Below are positions 8,728-17,678 of a DNA stretch of 17,678 nt, in pieces. The notes beneath the pieces were generated by a model that saw only the letters and a list, made by a program, of their open reading frames with translations, made no database searches and was not told the origin of the DNA. The DNA is from Rodentolepis nana (Eukaryota > Platyhelminthes > Cestoda > Cyclophyllidea > Hymenolepididae): assembly GCA_900617975.1 (NCBI GenBank), contig UZAE01000842.1, positions 1-17,678 of the forward strand. The letters run 5' to 3'. A program made the position numbers and the translations under genes. Each line of letters starts with the position of its first letter. The stretch's first letter is position 1.

Positions 8728-11329
8728 ATGGAAGAAAAAATCTATACAAACGTTGATACCATTTCTATTCCAGTCAAGCTGTTTCAAAGTCTTCGAAAGA
8801 AGGGAAAATTTTTAGACGGTGTAATTATTGTAAGTTCTTCCTTTTGTTCCTGTATTTCCTACCTCCCCCTCCCCCCTAGACAAAAGACAAACGAGAAATA
8901 CCAGTGCATAGAATCGTTCTTTGTACCCAATTTCCAAGTATCGAAGACAAATTTACGGAAGATTCCAACAACCGAATAGAATGGATTAGGTTTACATTTG
9001 AGTAAGTGAAATACTACTTTTATCTATAAGTATATAGTATTGTTAAGGCGGTGGTGGATTACGCGTATACAGGGAGTGTGAACTTAACCTTGGAAAACGC
9101 GACCAATCTTTACCTGCTCTCCCTTACAATCGGTTGCCGCAAGCTGATCCAATGGTGTAATGACTTTATCAAATCAAGGTGGGTTCAGATTGCGTATATT
9201 TACGTGAGTAGCATATCATATCAAAATCTAGAGCAGATATGGACAATCGCAAATGCAACTTCGAATAAGGGACTCGCAACTGCATGCATACCTCTCATGG
9301 CTAATACATTCGAGAGTCTAAATATCAACCAAAGACTTCTCATTTTTACTGAAGTGGAAAATATGCTAGAACTGCTAAAGGAGGTTCAACATAGTGAGAT
9401 AACGGAAGAGGAAAAGCTGAGAACTATTGTCTCGTGGATAAATGCACCGAATAAAAAAGTGGAGAGAGATGAAAGAGCAGCGTATTTTGAGGAACTATTC
9501 AGCGCTATTGACCTCGATAACCTATCTGGTCATTTTATTGTTGAACTTGCAACTGAGGAGCTCAATATTGGCCTATCGGACAAATTGAAGTAAGTCATAG
9601 TTGTGTGCCTCTTTATCGACATGAATATTTAGGCGGTCCATTATAGATGGATGGAAAACTTCGAGAAAAAACTCTGACAGTGGAATAAGCAATGTCTCGG
9701 ATGCATCTGTAGAACGAATAACTTCCAGTATCTCCGAAAAATTGCTTGTTCATGCTCTTGATGAAGATTCGGAGTATGGAATCCTTGCAGCTGTTCCCCA
9801 CATTCAAACAACGGCCAATAGCCGTTATTGTGTTCCTTATAGGACCAATAGTTGTGTAGTTGCACTGAAAGGTTGTATACCATATACTTATTATTTTTAA
9901 GTAGGGTTTATTTTAATGTTCATTGCGTTGATCACATAGGTGACGTATACCTAATTGGTGGAAGGGACTCCGAGAAGAATTCTGTCAATCAGGTGCAAAG
10001 GGTTAATTCCTACAACGGACGAGTTTTCAACGTGGCGCCAATGAAGAAAGCTCGTAGTGGTGCCTCAGCCGTTGTCAGTAACAACTGCATATTCATCTTT
10101 GGTGGTTATGATGGATCGAGGAAAATGATATTAGGATCCTGCGAAAAATATGATCCTACAACCGACAGGTTGTCTCTCTTTTTAATTTCTTGGGAAAATT
10201 AGTGATTTTTTAAATAATATATGGATATCTTGCGACTTTTAAAGCAAATGCATGGACTAATGCGATTGTATAGTCTGATAAGATTAACTGTAATTGTTAA
10301 GGCCAATGTTATACTGCGACCCAGACCAAGGGAGTCAAGATAAACATCTTGATTGTGTTTTATAGATTAATTTCAGTTAAGAAAATTGTCGAACATCCAT
10401 TAAGGGAAAAAGGTCCTCGGAAGTAGGTGAATATTTTTTGATGTACCCTGAAGCAGGATGTCTGGTAGTATTTTTTATATTCGGAAAGAACCGATCTGTG
10501 GCCGACTAGTTACTTAACCAATAACCAGTCCTTCTAACTTAATCTAATAATAGTGATCAACACCCCTTACATTCAGTTATTAAAACGATGACTAATTTTC
10601 ACATTGAATCCACTGAGGCAGGAGTTACTTTTCATTAAGTAATTGTTTTAAATATGTATCTTCACATTAAGATGGTCGTCATTACCACCAATGCCAACAG
10701 CTCGCTATGGCACTGGAGCGGTTCATATTCCAGACTTTGGAGAATTAGTCCTTGGTGGATGTGAGAAACGCGGAAAACTGGCCCCGAATCTCACAACAGT
10801 GGAATTACTCTTAAACGATGCTTCTGAGAATGAGGAGTACAATGGAACATGGCATACCATTGCACCGATGTTAAAACCTCGAATCTGGCCTGCTGCCGTC
10901 TACTTCAAGGGGGATGTCTATGTGGCAAGAGACGGAGATGATACAGTGGAAAAGCTAACAATGTCAACGGGACAGTGGACACTAATTTCCGAAGACCCTG
11001 AAATCGATTCTTTCCCCTATTCAATGGCAGTTTTCGATAGGAGACTTCTGCTTTCAAGTTAGTACCATCAAGTTGAAATTTTTCTGTTGTATTTACTTAT
11101 ATAAACAATTTCTATTTTAGCTGATTGTGGAAAAATTTATGAACTAAAGAGGCCGGATGAGGATGAAGTTCGTTGCATTTGAAATTAAATTAAATTAATT
11201 ATTCAAATATAATGATAAGCAATGTTTTCAATTTTCCTATTACAGGAAGAAGATTCCACTGAACTCGTCTGGGATCAGATTTGTGAAATAGAAAATGTCC
11301 AACGAGCTAAACTTTTGGTGATAAAATGA
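8728..11329 (+). CDS. BTB-BACK-Kelch protein (KLHL family, putative Cullin-3 adaptor)
   Basis: Eight exons: 8728-8829, 8880-9001, 9038-9589, 9633-9871, 9940-10168, 10672-11057, 11121-11167 and 11246-11329. They total 1761 nt (586 aa), all joins are in phase, and introns are 50, 36, 43, 68, 503, 63 and 78 nt. Residues 15-110 are the BTB domain: FLDGVII, then PVHRIVLCTQF, then IVKAVVDYAYTG (76-87). Residues 115-260 are the BACK domain, with TEEEKLRTIVSWIN and YFEELFSAIDLDNL. From about 338 come Kelch blades: DVYLIGGRD, NNCIFIFGGYDG, SCEKYDPTTDRW with PMPTARYGTGAV, ELVLGGCEK, then GDVYVARDGDD, where the Gly-Gly pair is lost. KLHL proteins usually dimerise by BTB, bind Cullin-3 and present substrates for ubiquitination; that role is inferred from the family. 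The length fits KLHL proteins (about 570-640 aa). The start is the first in-frame ATG after a stop at 8674, in a GAAATGG context. Such genes are often multi-copy in parasitic flatworms, so no orthologue is named. Confidence 0.9.
10169..10671 (+). other. Long intron 5 of the Kelch gene (503 nt)
   Basis: The intron joins ACCGACAG to ATGGTCGTC across donor GTTGTC and acceptor TTCACATTAAG. The joined codon restores the Kelch signature TDRW. The donor is weak, but using it is the only way I found to keep the frame and the motif. The intron itself is AT-rich and shows no repeat or open frame of note. Confidence 0.75.
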
Positions 11330-11462
11330 CCGCATGCAGTATTTTTATTTATCTTTTATAAAAATGATTGAAATTATTTCAATTATCAGAAGCTATTTAT
11401 TTAATCTTGCTATGGTAAAACGTGAAGGGATGTCTACAATGTTATAAGTGTTGTACATTTGC

Positions 11463-11468
11463 ATTAAA
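11463..11468 (+). terminator. Candidate poly(A) signal of the Kelch gene
   Basis: ATTAAA, a common variant signal, lies 134 nt after the stop codon and is followed by a TTTTC-rich stretch. The first canonical AATAAA on this strand after the stop is at 11982-11987, over 650 nt away. The choice between them needs transcript data. Confidence 0.35.
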
Positions 11469-11497
11469 AAGGGTGACACATTTTCGGCCATTTTCCC

Positions 11498-11593
11498 ATG
11501 GCTGTGACAGAGGAAGCACTCGCTTTCATTGAAAGTCTAATGATGACATCTTCTGTTTCGGCTTGGAAACGAATTCATATGAGCTGTCTTTAG
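11498..11593 (+). other. Small open frame downstream of the Kelch gene
   Basis: A 31-codon frame begins at an ATG in good context (CCCATGG) and reads MAVTEEALAFIESLMM at its start. It lies inside or just past the Kelch 3' end. I recognise no domain, and a frame of this length is expected by chance. It is recorded only because its composition is more protein-like than its surroundings. Confidence 0.12.
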
Positions 11594-12017
11594 TGAAGCC
11601 TTAGTTTCTAGCATTTAATTATTTCAAATCTTATTTTTAACGAGTAGAATAATGTGAAATTTGCCCAGTTAATAATAAGAGTAGTAGAGTACTATCAATG
11701 GACATGTGGGAAAGTCAAATTCATGCAGCTGATAATGCGTTAAAAATGTGCTTTTTGAAATTGTCTGGTCTTCCATCAGCATCAATGACTAGCATTCAAA
11801 ACTAGTCAATATATGGTTTTGAAATGATCATGAATATTTCGGTCATGCATTTGCTAATATAAGGAAGATATCATAGCTATTTTCCAAGCAAGTTCGCTTC
11901 CATTACTAAATAAGAAGGCGCTGGGCTTATTGCTGTGTATCATTGACCTTTGTTAACAAAAATAGTCAATATGATTAGCACAATAAATGAATTCTAATTA
12001 ACATATGATCTAATATT

Positions 12018-12258
12018 TATTTATTTATATCAAATGGCAGGCGTCTTGATGGTCATCATTAGCCATTTAGTTGACTTCAGGCTTCACAGAGAGGAAGACA
12101 AAGGTGAGGTGAGTACTGTGGAAATAGTCGAATATGGCATAGAGTGAGGTGATGGTAGTTTGAAGTGAGAAGTCAGCTGCCAGTCAATAGACTTTTTTGC
12201 CGTATGAATATACGTTGCCCAGGGTGCACCACGTGGAGGTAAGTCTATCGCACACCCC
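12018..12258 (-). mobile_element. SINE-like retroposon, copy B
   Basis: This 241-bp element is flanked by a perfect 13-bp target duplication, ATGATCTAATATT, at 12005-12017 and 12259-12271. It lies in the same orientation as copy A (7954-8258). Its minus strand starts GGGGTGTGCGATAGAC and ends with a tail of ATAAATAAATAA type. It lacks a purine-rich block of about 60 bp that copy A holds between the shared CACAGAG and ACAAAGGTGAGG. The junction shows ACAAAGGT micro-repeats in copy A, so either a deletion in B or a duplication/insertion in A is possible. It lies between the convergent 3' ends of the Kelch and SAM50 genes and disrupts neither. Confidence 0.8.
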
Positions 12259-12271
12259 ATGATCTAATATT

Positions 12272-13166
12272 GTTAAAAGGATATTTTTGGAATGCTTTTG
12301 CATTTACATTTGATTTAAATTTTTATTGATTTCTAAGATTCTCTTAGAGGTTGTCAATCAACACTCGTTTTGCATTCCAAGTCTAATGGGGCAATACAAT
12401 CAGCGGTTCCGACATGAAACCCTATATACTTTTTTTTGTAATATTAGACAGTAGAATCTGCTATTTTCAATTGTTTGAAAGGTCTCCTTTAATCTATTTA
12501 GTACATGATTCGCCATAGTACTATTTCAATTTATTAGAAGGTGAATATTAGGTAAATGGTAATAGAATTGAATGATTGGCGATGTTTCAAAGGTCAAATA
12601 TAGTTATTGCTGCAATTTAAACACATTATTCACTACCTCCTAATTACATGAAATAACTTGAAAATTTCGAACCGTTCAGAAATGGATGAAATCATTGGGA
12701 AACCAAATCACAAGAGCACTTTATATGACTGTGACAAATTTGACATATTATTTAATGTTTGGCAGTCTCTTTAGCCGCTTTTGCTTGGTCCAACTTCAAA
12801 ACACTGTCATTTAGTCTCTGCATCTCATCACCCTCCTCATCTTCATTTTCAATTCATACGCCGTCCTTTTAGGTTTATTGAAGGAAAAGCATTAGACCTC
12901 GCTGTTCTTCATCAGACACATTTAGTCATTTGTCTTTTGAAATCTTCATAAAGACAAAATAAATGTATTCCTCTGAATTTAAACTATCACCCAAGAGAAT
13001 AGCGAAAGTCAATAAATCATTGTAGAAATTCGATTTTCATTCTCACTCTGAAGAGCGATTGCAAAAGTGTCACTAAAGTGATATGATATAGAAACGCTAT
13101 CTTTCAACTAATATGAAGGTAAGGGACACGGCGCGCAAACGGAAGGGGACAGGAAAGTAGAACATT
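12272..13166. other. 3' flank of the SAM50 gene
   Basis: No gene can be supported. The stretch probably contains the SAM50 3' UTR at its high end. The rest is AT-rich with stops in all frames. Confidence 0.45.
12874..12879 (-). terminator. Candidate poly(A) signal of the SAM50 gene
   Basis: Minus-strand AATAAA (TTTATT on plus) lies about 290 nt past the TGA at 13167-13169. It is the nearest canonical signal downstream of the stop that I found. Confidence 0.4.
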
Positions 13167-16100
13167 TCAGGTGTAATTCACACCAAAGCCCAATTGGAAA
13201 CCAGCTTTGGGTAGGTTTTGCGCTGAAGCGGCTCCAGAAAAGAGGACCGATCCAGCCAATGGGAAGCAATAATTGATCTCCAAGCGAACAGCACCGGCAA
13301 ATCTAAGAGCCACACCTCCTCCAATAACCGAAGCAGCTACAGCCTGACAACGCGAAGAAAATGGATCACCTGAAGCACGAGCCAATCGCCATTCCCGAAT
13401 TGGATCAGAGAGAAGACAACCTAAAAATGTTAGATATCGTGTTTACTTATATGTTATAAGTACGCGCCAAAATTTGAAATCGGAAATTGACACATGCCTG
13501 TTAGAGCGAAGGCATGGAGACGAGCAAAAGATGCCTTGCCATCTTCCGTAAAGGAATGAACAAATGGTAAAGGAGCATAAACATGTAATCCAGCAACACA
13601 AGAGGCTAGAGCTCCACTGGGACAACTTGGAGCATCTCCTGTTTCTGAAGGTCCTGGCGTTTGACTTGGTACAAGGGGTAACATTTGTGGTTCGGCGGGA
13701 CCAACACTGCAAAATCGGTATCCGCGCAACTCCATTGGACCTCCAAGGAAGAATCTATCAGCAATTGATATCTAGTGTATGGAATATGAGATGAGCATAA
13801 GAATAGATTGACTGGGTAGTGATATTAATTTAAGTAACGCGTGGTATTACGGGATGGCTACTGAGAGAATGAACAAGGCCTGCAGAAAGCGTTCCTTCAG
13901 CAACCAACCAATTGGTTAAACGCAGAGGCTTCTGGAAAACACCGTCCAAGCGAAGTTGGGTTGAACGCTCATCTTCGGACCTTAGAACAAATAATTTTTT
14001 ATAAATCAAAACTATTTTTAGTGACTTGAAGTTTATGTGCGAATTCCCATTATCTACAAAATATCAAAAATTATTACTTACAATTGAAGCAATTTTAAAG
14101 TGATATAAGCACTAAATTAACTTTAAGTAACCAACTAACTGAGGAATCTTCTTATATTTTTTCCCTATGTTGCTAATGGAAAATTTTTGGCAAAGCGCTA
14201 TAAATGAAAACTCCACTTATGGAGACAAGAGTAACCGTCGCGCTTGATAATTGATTATAAGTAGCCTTTTGAAACACGTTTTACTCTTGTAAATAATGCT
14301 GGGCAAGACGAATTCCGTGAAAACAGCTTGGAGTTGCAAACAAACGTTTTTCAGCAATATTACTACTGATACAAAAATGAATGAAATTTGACAAAGATCA
14401 GGATAATCTAGAGAAAAGCAGACTTGCCAATAGTTTAAACATTTCGATTAGAAAAGTGCATATTATGGTGTGCACAATCAGAGCTCAAATTATAAGAAAG
14501 CAAAATTGTTAAAATTAAAATTCAAGATTCCACTTCCTTATCGGATCATTAGAAAAGTAACATCGAAATTGGCATCGAAAAGTATGCCAAGACTAGACAA
14601 TTTCAAATTTTGGCAAGTATGAACCATCGGAAAACCTATTCTACCTAAACGTTCCAAGCAAGCATGTGCTTCAATTCATCAAGCGAGTTCCAACTGGCTC
14701 AAAAGATGGATGGATATGAAGGTATGCATTCCATGCGATTAAATAAGCATTCATAAGCTCTTGAAATAAGATCAAAGGAAAATTGGAGGATTGCTTTCCC
14801 GGATCGGAAAAATTGTGGCAACAAATTACTCTATCCATTAAATACAATTAGGACCTGATGAAGAATGAAAATGTTTCTCTACTTCTAAAGAAAGAGCATG
14901 AATTATAATGAGTTCAAAGAATTTCGGGAAAATAACATTTAAAAAATTGCAAAGTCAACATAACCGAAACTGTCAAAATATTGTATGATCTTAAATTCTA
15001 AAAAACACTGAACTTATTGGTATGTTTCCGAGCAAGAGATACGAATAGGTTATGAGCATGTGAAAATTTGTGTGGATAATAAATGTCTATCCATCGAATA
15101 AAATATAAACCTATGGCCAATTCCAAAATATACGTTTGCGTTTAGAGAAGAACTGAAAATATCATTTGAATTGGAATGCTAACATATTCAAAAAAACTTC
15201 AAAATCACATTTACTAAACCTGCACTCATTAGCAGCAAACATGTACTATACTTGTCCATTACCACAATGGAGATAAAGATTAATTCCACAAAGTCATAAG
15301 TGGAACACTTACGCTGTAGCATTTCCGTGATCGAAAGAGGACGATGGGGGAGGAGGACGCAGAAAAGACAATTCCTCTGAAAAACGAAACAGACAACCGC
15401 TTTGTGGAAATACACGATCGTCCCGAGAATCCATCTCAACACTGTGGCTAAAGTTCATCTTCAAAGTTGATCCACTTTCAAGTCGAATATTATAAGGTGT
15501 AGAAAAACCTGCAGAGCAAATAACACAAAAAACAATGAAAAAGTGAATTTTAACAAAATTAATAAAACTGTTATTACTAGATGCCTCAATTTCTCGCCAT
15601 ACATTACTCCAGTGAAGCTTGTGCAAGCCAAGACGAGTCGGAGCCATGAGTTCCGCGAAAATTGAGCTTTCATTTCGCATAAACTTCGACCACCAGTGAT
15701 CATAATTACAATCCGAACCACCAAACAGTAACTTTGCATTTGGATTAAACTCCAAGGGTTTGATAAAGGTTGCGGATCTAAGAAAATATGAAATTCTAAA
15801 ACGACGAACCTCGTCCTAGTTGCATCACTACCGAGATTTCCTTCAATTTCGAACCTTTCACCTCTTTTAAATATATTATTCAATGAATAATAGCCTCCCA
15901 TTCGCATTGAACCATCTGTATTGACAGACCAATTGCCCCTAATAGTTTGGGGCCACTTTTCTTCGACATGTACATTCACCTGTGATGAGCAACGAGGTGA
16001 ATAAAAAAAAGGGGACAAACCTTATATGCGTCGTTACGGAAAGATCCCTTCTCAGTATCAATTGTGACTGAGCATTCTTTGAAGATCTGCAATCCTTGAA

Positions 16101-16310
16101 GCATTGACTTGAGTTCGCTAGTGTTTTGTAAAAGCTCAGACAGGTTTTTAGATTTTACAAGCGGACCAAGCTGATTGAAATAATGTTAGTATCACTTTGA
16201 CGAACCTGTTTCTTTATAAACTCATGATTCGTCTTTCCCAATCCGAAAAATGTAACTTTTGTAACGTACACAGGAGCATCTCCACCAAAAAAAGTTTCAC
16301 TTCTTTCCAT
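13167..16310 (-). CDS. SAMM50: Sorting and assembly machinery component SAM50
   Basis: Eight exons read on the minus strand: 16310-16206, 16170-16021, 15979-15810, 15777-15578, 15508-15313, 13980-13851, 13771-13498 and 13420-13167. They total 1479 nt (492 aa; human protein about 469), and every join is in phase. SAM50 is the Omp85-family barrel of the mitochondrial outer membrane that folds and inserts other beta-barrel proteins and links to MICOS. An N-terminal POTRA-like region (about residues 12-110) includes TFFGLGKTNHEFI and VKSKNLSELL. The rest is barrel, with HWSNVWREIEASS, SHSVEMDSRDD, RFFLGGPMELRGYRF (the L6 loop LRGY at 332-335) and LHVYAPLPF. The C-terminal QLGFGV (484-489) fits the beta-signal pattern polar-x-Gly-hydrophobic-x-hydrophobic. 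No N-terminal presequence is seen, as usual for outer-membrane barrels. The ATG at 16310 is the first in frame after an upstream TAG. Introns are 35, 41, 32, 69, 1332, 79 and 77 nt. Pro/Ser-rich insertions are described as a finding. Confidence 0.93.
13421..13497 (-). other. GC-AG intron of SAM50 (intron 7)
   Basis: The exon ends TCTAACAG at 13498 and the intron begins GCATGT instead of GT, with acceptor CATTTTTAG ending at 13421. CAG followed by GCATGT is the typical GC-AG arrangement. The join gives FALTG-CLLSD, in line with the conserved penultimate region of SAM50. A GT donor 5 nt into the intron (GTCAAT) would also keep the frame and add two residues, but it matches the donor consensus poorly. 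Confidence 0.7.
13981..15312 (-). other. Long intron 5 of SAM50 (1332 nt)
   Basis: It has a GTAAGT donor at 15312 and an acceptor ATTTGTTCTAAG ending at 13981. The intron is AT-rich. Part of it, about 14381-14900 on the plus strand, reads as broken coding-like stretches interrupted by stops in each frame. This is compatible with a decayed mobile element but not diagnostic. No copy of the LTR or SINE-like repeats is present. Confidence 0.6.
14381..14512 (+). pseudogene. Possible transposase relic (HTH-like peptide)
   Basis: A 43-codon frame starts at ATG 14381 and contains EKSRLANSLNISIRKVHIMV. Its pattern (Leu-Ala-x-x-Leu-x-Ile-Ser-x-x-x-Val) resembles the helix-turn-helix of Tc1/mariner-type transposases. 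It ends at TAA, and the sequence after it is broken in all frames. No terminal inverted repeats or catalytic DDE/D motif could be found. It lies antisense within the long SAM50 intron. Short chance matches to HTH patterns are common, so this is tentative. Confidence 0.18.
16185..16191 (-). promoter_or_regulatory. TACTAAC branch-point sequence in a 35-nt intron
   Basis: Within SAM50 intron 1 (16205-16171) the minus strand reads GATACTAACATT. This is an exact match to the classic TACTAAC branch-point consensus, about 15-20 nt from the 3' splice site. It supports the reality of this very short intron. Confidence 0.55.
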
Positions 16311-16341
16311 TGTAATAAAAGGTAAAGCAAGCAGTAATTGG

Positions 16342-16352
16342 CTAATAGAAAA
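16342..16352 (-). promoter_or_regulatory. 3' splice acceptor upstream of the SAM50 ATG
   Basis: The minus strand reads TTTTCTATTAG, ending at 16342, which leaves a 31-nt leader before the ATG at 16310. As with the C2 gene, it could be a 5'-UTR intron end or a spliced-leader acceptor. The frame before the ATG is open back to a TAG, but with no other ATG in it. Confidence 0.33.
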
Positions 16353-17144
16353 TCTGCGTAAAATCGCCAAACATCTTAAGGATTTAAACTAATATATTTT
16401 TACAGTCTATATGCATTTTGCTCCATAAATACGATTTCATCTCCCGTTAAAGCAACATATAACACAATCGCATTTTTGTTAATAACGCAAATACGTCTAT
16501 TTACTCTCTTTTGACATTACGCAGTTGCATATTGCACAAAAGTATTTTGAAATTTACACCTTAATTTTTAAAGAATATAATAGTAGACCTACATATATTT
16601 CATTTTGACATGATTTCAAAGTCATACTTTTGCGATATAAAGACATATTTATTCCGAAATTATATTGAGTTCCTTTTTCTTTTATCCGATATTGTCTGGT
16701 TATTTTGATATATTCTTTCAAATGTTCTCATTCTAGGCTAGTCTTTTTTGTCGTTGCCTTCATTTTATAATATAATAATAATAACATAATAGTATTTCGT
16801 CATTAGTTGTCCAATGACATTGCTTCCAACAACGAGCATTCTGAAAGACTGTGCTATACAACCTATTCTTCAAGTGAAGTATAATCTCACGTAGTGCTTT
16901 TATATGCTTCTCTTTAATCGAAAACCTAATAATATAGGGTCCGAAAAAGTACACATTGTTTTATGTAAAATTTACTTTCTAAATTTCGGCAGTTAATGCT
17001 TTGCTCTAAAGAATTTCTTGTTAATTATTTTTTAGTCAAATTAATCCATCCAATATATTTATTGTTACAAAAGTAGGTGTTATGACACTGTACAATTACT
17101 AAAATTTAAGCATATCCTATGTTTTTTCCTTTTTTCAATTGCAC
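16353..17144. other. Right intergenic AT-rich stretch
   Basis: Nearly 800 bp with no supported gene. It contains a run of ATAATAATAATAA type near 16767-16792 and many homopolymer T and A runs. The SAM50 promoter should lie at its low end, but no specific element is recognisable. Confidence 0.45.
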
Positions 17145-17149
17145 ATTTC

Positions 17150-17490
17150 TGTGGGATCCGTTGTCGCTGTGTGTGTCATCGTATGTCTGCGTGTCTGCTC
17201 GCCAGGATTATGAGGTGCGGCCGTGCAACTCTGTGTGCACGACCGTACAAACAGTGGCCAATCATCAACCTCTGTATAACCTAATCCCCCATTCTGATCA
17301 TGAGTAGCTCCCCGCGTGAACAATTTATCCGCAATACTCGTACTGAATAAACGTGCTCCGTGCTACGCATCGGTTTCCTTTCATAGCTGGGCTATAGCTT
17401 AGCTGGTTCTGGGAGTCTAGCTAAAAGTAGGAGGATCTGCCATAGAGATTTCTGAGTCAGTCAGGCTTTAATAAAGTAGCAATCCGCTAA
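17150..17490 (-). mobile_element. Solo LTR-like insertion, copy 2
   Basis: This 341-bp element is flanked by a perfect 5-bp duplication, ATTTC, at 17145-17149 and 17491-17495. On the minus strand it starts TTAGCGGATTG (the TGTAGCGG start of copy 1 with one base lost) and ends CCCACA. It is homologous to 7430-7746 over its entire length. It differs by substitutions, by loss of the TATA-like box (CTATGAAAGG), and by an extra block of roughly 20 bp around 17222-17246 carrying GTGCAACTCTGTGTGCAC. No internal retrotransposon region or partner LTR is nearby. The 62-codon frames on both strands here lie mostly inside this repeat and are not genes. Confidence 0.75.
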
Positions 17491-17495
17491 ATTTC

Positions 17496-17678
17496 TATCT
17501 CTAAGCCTAACGCTTATTGAAATGAAAAAGACTTTTGGTCAAATGAAAAAATTTCTCTTGAATCATGAAAACACCTAGATTGAGTGAAGTGTTATCTTCG
17601 GTAATAAGTAGTTCTCCAAAATTATTTTACCAATAGTAAAATTCAATTTGTTCTTTACTCCAATTAGAGTCAGAGGGA
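17496..17678. other. Right edge of window
   Basis: 183 bp of AT-rich sequence after the LTR insertion, with no feature I can support. Confidence 0.4.

Noticed and set aside
11530..11575. Hammerhead ribozyme-like core (AATGATGA ... GGAAACG)
   Set aside because: The required CTGANGA is broken by a C-to-A change at its start, and the intervening bases do not form a stem II. Helices I and III were not found.
15461..16018. A continuous 185-codon minus-strand protein
   Set aside because: It reads through a 32-nt intron (15809-15778) in the wrong frame. The N-terminal part is genuine SAM50 sequence, but past 15810 the correct SAM50 frame (SATFIKPLEF...) is another one.
17119..17323. Overlapping 62-codon frames on both strands
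   Set aside because: Both lie mostly inside the second LTR-like repeat, whose other copy does not preserve either frame.
7430..17490. One giant element bounded by the two inverted LTR copies
   Set aside because: LTRs of one retrotransposon are direct, not inverted, and each copy has its own different target duplication, so these are two independent insertions.
1..17678. CRISPR arrays, tRNA or rRNA genes, bacterial operons
   Set aside because: No regularly spaced short repeats, no tRNA cloverleaf or rRNA core sequences were recognised, and the intron-containing genes show the DNA is eukaryotic nuclear.

Overview
This is eukaryotic DNA: AT-rich, with three spliced protein genes and two families of retro-inserted repeats, and nothing bacterial. 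Several introns are only 32-50 nt long, next to others of 500-1600 nt. Together with a divergent BTB-BACK-Kelch gene and a divergent SAM50 gene, this points to a parasitic flatworm, with a tapeworm as my best guess and a fluke not excluded. The organism call is inference from intron size and gene style. No taxonomic marker gene lies in the window.

Layout from left to right. (1) A minus-strand gene runs from its ATG at 3673 down to at least 702. It encodes a short N-terminal C2-like domain and a long Gly/Ser/Asn/Pro-rich tail, and a possible last exon sits at 135-322. (2) A gene-poor AT-rich tract, 3684-8727, holds a solo-LTR-like insertion (7430-7746, with 4-bp target duplications) and a SINE-like insertion (7954-8258, with 14-bp target duplications). 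(3) A plus-strand BTB-BACK-Kelch gene of eight exons covers 8728-11329 (586 codons). (4) A second copy of the SINE-like repeat lies at 12018-12258, with a perfect 13-bp target duplication. (5) A minus-strand gene of eight exons, 16310 down to 13167, encodes the mitochondrial outer-membrane assembly protein SAM50/SAMM50 (492 aa). It converges on the Kelch gene. (6) The right flank carries a second LTR copy in opposite orientation (17150-17490), with a perfect 5-bp target duplication.

The genes show no sign of a shared pathway: one putative membrane- or trafficking-type C2 protein, one putative Cullin-3 adaptor and one beta-barrel insertase. I worked out all exon joins by hand from splice sites and reading phase. 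All joins of the Kelch and SAM50 models, and the first four exons of the C2 model, agree in phase, and both complete models have total lengths divisible by three.

I found no CRISPR array, operon, rRNA, tRNA or obviously new multi-gene system. The observations most worth a second look are the precisely bounded repeat insertions, the abbreviated C2 fold, a GC-AG intron and proline-rich insertions in SAM50, and candidate trans-splicing acceptors just before two start codons.
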